The notes below the pieces were generated by a model. It had not been told where the DNA came from. It saw only the letters and a program-made list of their open reading frames with translations, and did no database searches. This document shows, piece by piece, positions 59,382-63,470 of a DNA stretch of 63,470 nt. The position numbers and the translations under genes are program-made. Within the stretch, counting starts at the first letter, position 1; every line of letters starts with the position of its first letter. This DNA is from Corallococcus sicarius (lineage in GTDB: Bacteria; Myxococcota; Myxococcia; Myxococcales; Myxococcaceae), in contig NZ_RAWG01000011.1 of NCBI RefSeq assembly GCF_003611735.1, positions 1 through 63,470 on the forward strand, written 5' to 3'.

Positions 59382-59527
59382 CCGGGAAGCGTAGGGGCTC
59401 CCACATGAGTCCGTCAAAGACCCACGAGGTCACGGGCCTGGACTCACTTGGTTGTAATCAGGCCGCCTGCTTCGACTGCATCAGCGCTCTGCCTCGCCTC
59501 GCCGGACGCGCTCCCGCGGGTGAGCGG

Positions 59528-59563
59528 GGCCTCGCCTGCGAGGACCCGTCCCACCGCGAGGCC
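59528..59563 (-). terminator. possible terminator of the VWA gene
   Basis: GGCCTCGC (59528-59535) pairs with GCGAGGCC (59556-59563); the distal arm touches the stop codon. A smaller hairpin CCTCG/CGAGG is nested within. Confidence 0.45.
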
Positions 59564-60756
59564 TACTCCAGCATCAGCTTCCGGGCCGCGGCCTGCTTGC
59601 GCACGGACTGGATGATGGCCGTGTCGAGCGTCTCCGCGCCCTTGTTCGCGGCGTCCGTCTCCTGCTCCGCCAGGTACTTCACGCGCTCCCCCTGGAGCTT
59701 CTGGATGCGGTCCTGGATGTCCGAGCGCTCCTTCGATTTCGCCTCCACGACGGCCTTGCGCTCCTCCACCGACTTGCCCTTGAGCTCCGGCGGCAGCTCT
59801 TCTTCCCGGAGCGCCTCGACCTTCACCGCCCCCTTCTTGGCGCCATCCACCAGGTCCCAACTCGAGTTGTCATAGAGGCGGCTCGCCTTGGACGCCGCGC
59901 GTGAGGCGGTGGTGCTGGCGCTGACCGAGGCGTTGGAGTCCTGCGCCGCCTGCCGCTGCTTGCCCTCCGAGCCCTGCGCCCCGTAGCCCAGGTAGGTCTT
60001 GCTCAGGTCCCCACTCAGCCGGGCGAGTTCCGCGTCCTGCGGGGCGGAGATCTGGGCCACCGCGCGATTCTGATCGATGTTCAGCGACTGCCCCTGGGCG
60101 AGCGTCGCCGCGGCCGTCCAACCGTCCTGGTCCCCCACCTGCGAAGGGCCACAGTGCACGGTGTTCACGACGATGCCGTGCTCCTTCGCGCTGGCGACAG
60201 CCTTCGAATAGGCAATGGGGCCCTGGGTGAAGGACTCATTGCCCGCGATGTAGATGAGCTTCAAGTCCTCCTTCGACTTGCTCCAGGCCAGCTGGGTGGT
60301 GGCCTTCTGGATGACCTGCCCGCAGTACTCATCCCCGCCATGGGTGCGCAACGCGAAGAGCTGCTCGGAGACGCGGTCCAGGTCCGTGGTGAAGGGCAGG
60401 ATCTGGCGGATGTAGCCGGACTCCTTCGAGAGGCTCTCCTTGCCGTATTCGTAGAGCGCGATCTCCAACCGGGCCATCTGGCCGTCGCGGCGGGCCTTCT
60501 GGAACGTATTCACCACCGTCCAGAGCTGGCGCCGGGCCTGATCGATGAGGCCCTCCATGCTGCTGCTGGTGTCGAGCAGCAAGGCGATCTGCACCCGGGG
60601 CGCGGACACGGCCGCATCCACCATCCCGGGCGCGGGGCCTTCAGGCACCTGCCTCGCGGGAGGCGCCATCTGCTTCGCGGGCGCGTTGGGGGCGCCGGCG
60701 AACGAGACGTGAGGAAGCGCGAGCAGGCCAAGACCGAGGGCCAGGGACTTGAACAT
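59563..60756 (-). CDS. secreted von Willebrand factor A-domain protein
   Basis: 397 aa. Signal peptide about 1-20 (LALGLGLLALPHVSFAG). A VWA domain about 54-250 has the MIDAS DTSSS (Asp62), QIALLLDTSSSMEGLIDQAR, then LKLIYIAGNESFTQG (the T position) and an INTVHCGPSQVG-like end. An Ala/Ser-rich stretch (about 280-310) is followed by a Glu/Lys/Arg-rich coiled coil (about 320-385). Such proteins bind metal-dependently to ligands or partner ATPases; none of the MoxR type is near. Role unknown. Confidence 0.88.
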   Translation of the reverse strand: MFKSLALGLGLLALPHVSFAGAPNAPAKQMAPPARQVPEGPAPGMVDAAVSAPRVQIALLLDTSSSMEGLIDQARRQLWTVVNTFQKARRDGQMARLEIALYEYGKESLSKESGYIRQILPFTTDLDRVSEQLFALRTHGGDEYCGQVIQKATTQLAWSKSKEDLKLIYIAGNESFTQGPIAYSKAVASAKEHGIVVNTVHCGPSQVGDQDGWTAAATLAQGQSLNIDQNRAVAQISAPQDAELARLSGDLSKTYLGYGAQGSEGKQRQAAQDSNASVSASTTASRAASKASRLYDNSSWDLVDGAKKGAVKVEALREEELPPELKGKSVEERKAVVEAKSKERSDIQDRIQKLQGERVKYLAEQETDAANKGAETLDTAIIQSVRKQAAARKLMLE

Positions 60757-60826
60757 GGGGTTCTCCAGCGGGGTGGACGGGCTGCACCGTCAGGTCCCCT
60801 TGGAACGAACGGGGTCGGCAAAAGGT

Positions 60827-63379
60827 CTACCGTGCCCCCCAGAGCTGCTCTGGGCCCTGGGGAGACACGGAGGGCCCGCGGCGCGGAAGCTCGACCGTGA
60901 AGGTGGCCCCACGCCCCGCCTCGCTTTCGACCCGCACCGAGCCCCCCAGCCTTTCGACGAGCTGGCTCACGATGTGGAGGCCCAGTCCCAGCCCTCCGTA
61001 GTGGCGCGACGACACCGCGCGCTCGAAGGCCCGGAAGATCCGCGCGTGCCGCCCCGCCGGGATTCCAATGCCCTGATCCCTCACCTCCAGGCGGGCCGTC
61101 ACGGCGTCGCCCTCGACCCGGATCGCAATGGGCCTGCCTTCGCCGTACTTGATCGCATTGGAGAGCAGGTTGGTGACGATCTGATCGAGCCGCGACCGGT
61201 CCCACACGCCCGGCATCGGCGTGTCGGCGTGAACCCGGAGCCGGGTCCCCGAGGTGGCCAGTTCGGGGGCGAAGCGTGCCGCGATGTCCCGGACCAGCGC
61301 GGCGAGATCCACCTCCTCGAGCTCGAGGTCGAGCCGCCCGGCATGGATGCGCGAGACATCCAGCAGCGTGTTGACGAGCTTCGCCATCCGCTTCGCCTGG
61401 CGTTCGATGACTTCGAGCGAGTGGGTCACGGTTTCCAACGGTGCGGTGCGAAGCGCTCCCGTCCGGGTGAGGCGCATCAATCCCTGCACGGACAACTGGA
61501 GGGATGTGACGGGGGTCTTCAGCTCGTGCGAGGCAATGGAGAGGAACTCATCGCGAAGCCCGATCGCCAGCTGGGCCTGCTGAAGGAGTCGGGCGTTGTC
61601 CACGACCATCGCCGCGCGGCGGGCCAGCTCCTGGGCGAGGGCGAACTCGGCCTGTCCATGCGGTGCGCCGCCAGACAACCGGGCGAGGGTGATGGCGCCG
61701 AGCGTATGGCCCCGCGCGAGCAGCGGCACCGACATCCAGGACCCGAACCCGAGGCCCCCCGCGGAGGGGAAACCCTCTGGGAAGAACTCCGGCTCTCCCA
61801 GACGGAGCACCCTTCCAGGGCCATGTTCCGCGTCGAGGTCGGGTGGCGCGCAGCGGACCTTCTCCGGTGGCATCGCGCGGAGCGCTTCAGAGCGGGCCTC
61901 GGTGATCCGCTGGAAGGAATGGTCGTGGTCCAGGAGGTCCACCGTGCACCCGTCAGCGAACCGCTGGACGGTCAGCGCGGCCACACTCCTCAGCGAGTCC
62001 TCGGGGGCGAGCGAGCCGGCGAGCAGACCGGAGGCTTCCGCCAGGAACGCGGATCTGCCTTCCTGCTCCTCGGCCCGGGCACGCGCCTGCTGCTCGCGCT
62101 GAAAGGTCTGGTCGCGCTCCCGCTCGGCTTGACGTTGCTCCGTGATGTCGATGCCGGTGCCGATGACGTACTCAATGGCTCCCGTCTCACCGCGAAGGAC
62201 GTTGCTGGACCAGGAGATGAGCCGTCGCTCCCCCCGCCGTGTCAGCCAGTGACTCTCGTACTGTTCGTGCCCCTGGCCCGTCGCGAGCACGGCGAAGTTC
62301 TTCACGACCCGCTCCGTGTCTTCCGGTGGCTGGAGCCGCTTCCAGAACTGCGCACCGCGGAGCTCCTCGAACGTGTAGCCCGTCACCTCCTGACACGCCC
62401 GGTTGAAGCGGACGATCCGGCCTTCCGGATCCAGGACGATCACCAATGCGCGGGCCGTGTCCAGGACCGCCGAGCTGAAGTCACGCTCGCGCTGGAGCTC
62501 CCGCTTCGTGCGCTGTCTCGCGGTGATGTCCCGGAAGTAGACGGCCCGCCCATAGTAGACACCGTCCGCGCTCACCACCGGGGCGTTGTACTGGTCGAAC
62601 ACCCGGCCATCCTTGAGCCGCAGCTCGTCGTGGCCCGACGCGTCGACGTGTTCGAAGAAGGAGGACGCGCGCGCCAGGAACGCGGCGGGTTGCTCCACGA
62701 GCTTCGCGATCGCGTGGAGCAGGACCTCGTTCGAGGCGGATTGGATCTCCTCCTCCAGTCCCCACATCTCCACGAGGCGGCGGTTGTGGGTGAGGATCCT
62801 TCCGTCCGGGGAGGCGATCAGGATGCCTTCGATGGAGGCTTCGCTCATGGACTCCAACAGCGTCTTCTGCTGGTGGAGATCGCGCTCACTGTCCAGGGTC
62901 CACGCGAAGAGCTGCCGGTGGACGAGCGCGGTGCGCAGGACGCTGCCCAGTCGCTCCACCATGCCCCGGTACTGCCTCGGCAGCTGCGGCTCGCGGTCGA
63001 AGTACAGCAGCAGCGTGCTGGAGATGTGCCCCGCGCCCGGCGCGGAGTCAGCGATGGGCACGGACCAACGCACCAGTCCCGGCGATGCGAGCTCCGGATA
63101 GGGCAGGCCCGCCCCGGTGGGCCCCGGAATCGGGAGTCGGCGGGATGCCGTGGAGAGTCCGCTCGCGCCCTGAAGCTGGATCCGTCCCTGGGAATCCGTC
63201 TGGATCCAGAGGGCGACCATGCACCCCAAGCGCTCCGCGACGCGGTCCAGGAAGGAGTCGGCGGGTTTGTTCGGATCGAAGAGGTCCAGCGCGGCGACGG
63301 TGAGCTCCTGGAGCACGCTCAGCAGGGCGAGCCGCTCCTCGGTGAGCTTGTGGCCCTCGTCCGCGCAGTGCTCCTCCAT
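60827..63379 (-). CDS. GAF-PAS-PAS-GAF sensor histidine kinase
   Basis: 850 aa, soluble. First GAF about 15-160, PAS1 about 175-300 (EGILIASPDGRILTHNRRLV), PAS2 about 305-425 (ARALVIVLDPEGRIVRFNRA with YESHWLTRRGERRLISWSSN), coiled linker, second GAF about 450-605, HisKA with the phospho-acceptor His618 in SIASHELKTPVTS, and HATPase_c with N box about 737 (IVTNLLSNAIKYGEG), G1 about 768 (VRDQGIGIPAG) and GGLGLGLHIVSQL. No receiver domain, and no response regulator beside it, so it is an orphan kinase. ATG 63379 chosen; GTG 63400 adds seven residues. Confidence 0.95.
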   Translation of the reverse strand: MEEHCADEGHKLTEERLALLSVLQELTVAALDLFDPNKPADSFLDRVAERLGCMVALWIQTDSQGRIQLQGASGLSTASRRLPIPGPTGAGLPYPELASPGLVRWSVPIADSAPGAGHISSTLLLYFDREPQLPRQYRGMVERLGSVLRTALVHRQLFAWTLDSERDLHQQKTLLESMSEASIEGILIASPDGRILTHNRRLVEMWGLEEEIQSASNEVLLHAIAKLVEQPAAFLARASSFFEHVDASGHDELRLKDGRVFDQYNAPVVSADGVYYGRAVYFRDITARQRTKRELQRERDFSSAVLDTARALVIVLDPEGRIVRFNRACQEVTGYTFEELRGAQFWKRLQPPEDTERVVKNFAVLATGQGHEQYESHWLTRRGERRLISWSSNVLRGETGAIEYVIGTGIDITEQRQAERERDQTFQREQQARARAEEQEGRSAFLAEASGLLAGSLAPEDSLRSVAALTVQRFADGCTVDLLDHDHSFQRITEARSEALRAMPPEKVRCAPPDLDAEHGPGRVLRLGEPEFFPEGFPSAGGLGFGSWMSVPLLARGHTLGAITLARLSGGAPHGQAEFALAQELARRAAMVVDNARLLQQAQLAIGLRDEFLSIASHELKTPVTSLQLSVQGLMRLTRTGALRTAPLETVTHSLEVIERQAKRMAKLVNTLLDVSRIHAGRLDLELEEVDLAALVRDIAARFAPELATSGTRLRVHADTPMPGVWDRSRLDQIVTNLLSNAIKYGEGRPIAIRVEGDAVTARLEVRDQGIGIPAGRHARIFRAFERAVSSRHYGGLGLGLHIVSQLVERLGGSVRVESEAGRGATFTVELPRRGPSVSPQGPEQLWGAR

Positions 63380-63470
63380 GCCCCCACCCCGGTTCCTCAC
63401 GCAGGAAAGGCGAGCACCACCGCCGTTTTGTTGTGGAACTGGGGAACCCCACCCCCCAGGGCCCCCACCT

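Noticed and set aside
1..63470. CRISPR arrays, tRNA and rRNA genes
   Set aside because: No spaced direct-repeat arrays, cloverleaf-like or rRNA sequences were seen on reading both strands by eye.

Overview
The window is high-GC DNA from a predatory delta-proteobacterial type of genome, most likely a myxobacterium of the Corallococcus/Myxococcus group. That is inferred from the roughly 70 % GC coding bias, the many secreted lipoproteins, the DUF4150/DUF2169/TIGR02270 module, the GH71 and metalloprotease exoenzymes, and an IS66-type scar of myxobacterial flavour. No rRNA, tRNA or CRISPR array was seen. Almost every gene-sized ORF antisense to a real gene is a GC-bias shadow.

Layout. 1-5735 (+): a complete TolC / adaptor / RND tripartite efflux pump operon, cut at the left edge. 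5842-8577 (-): a secreted lipoprotein and a plant-type alpha-amylase with CBM20. 8762-10548 (+): an AmpG-like MFS permease and a GNAT acetyltransferase, ended by a tandemly duplicated hairpin terminator. 10629-16020 (-): a six-gene type VI-style effector module (TIGR02270, DUF2169, degenerate ketosynthase, DUF4150 PAAR-like tip, AHH nuclease toxin, Imm11-type immunity protein). 16564-17985 (-): a gene with clear sequence blocks of insecticidal Cry delta-endotoxins. 18297-18977 (+): an orphan ExbB/TolQ.

18988-28020: a five-gene minus-strand operon (FeeM-like N-acyl amino acid synthase, LolA-like lipoprotein-sorting protein, TolB-N/DUF1302-like outer membrane barrel, MMPL/RND exporter, low-GC fatty acid desaturase) divergent from a VAO-type FAD oxidase. 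I read it as a locus that makes, oxidises and exports an N-acyl aromatic amino acid lipid; this is my best candidate for an undescribed system. 28197-34707: a DUF3455 lipoprotein, an outer membrane barrel, a metzincin-like metalloprotease and a GH71 alpha-1,3-glucanase. 34735-39495 (-): an operon-like set of a MACPF pore-forming protein, an unknown partner, a JmjC/cupin-4 oxygenase, a sulfotransferase-like protein and a PhyH oxygenase; this is the second candidate system.

39821-44000: a patchy region with a GST remnant, a divergent GlxA-type regulator / dienelactone hydrolase pair, small membrane and Cys-rich proteins, and an IS66 transposase scar. 44140-51314: a C45-peptidase/M1-like fusion, a deoxyhypusine synthase-like enzyme, an Ada plus 2OG-oxygenase alkylation-repair pair and a CHAP lipoprotein. 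51399-63379: a TerB-like protein, an ankyrin protein and its Cys-rich membrane neighbour, a lipoprotein gene with a TGA exactly at the lipobox cysteine codon, an unknown convergent pair (607 and 359 aa), a VWA protein and a multi-PAS/GAF histidine kinase.
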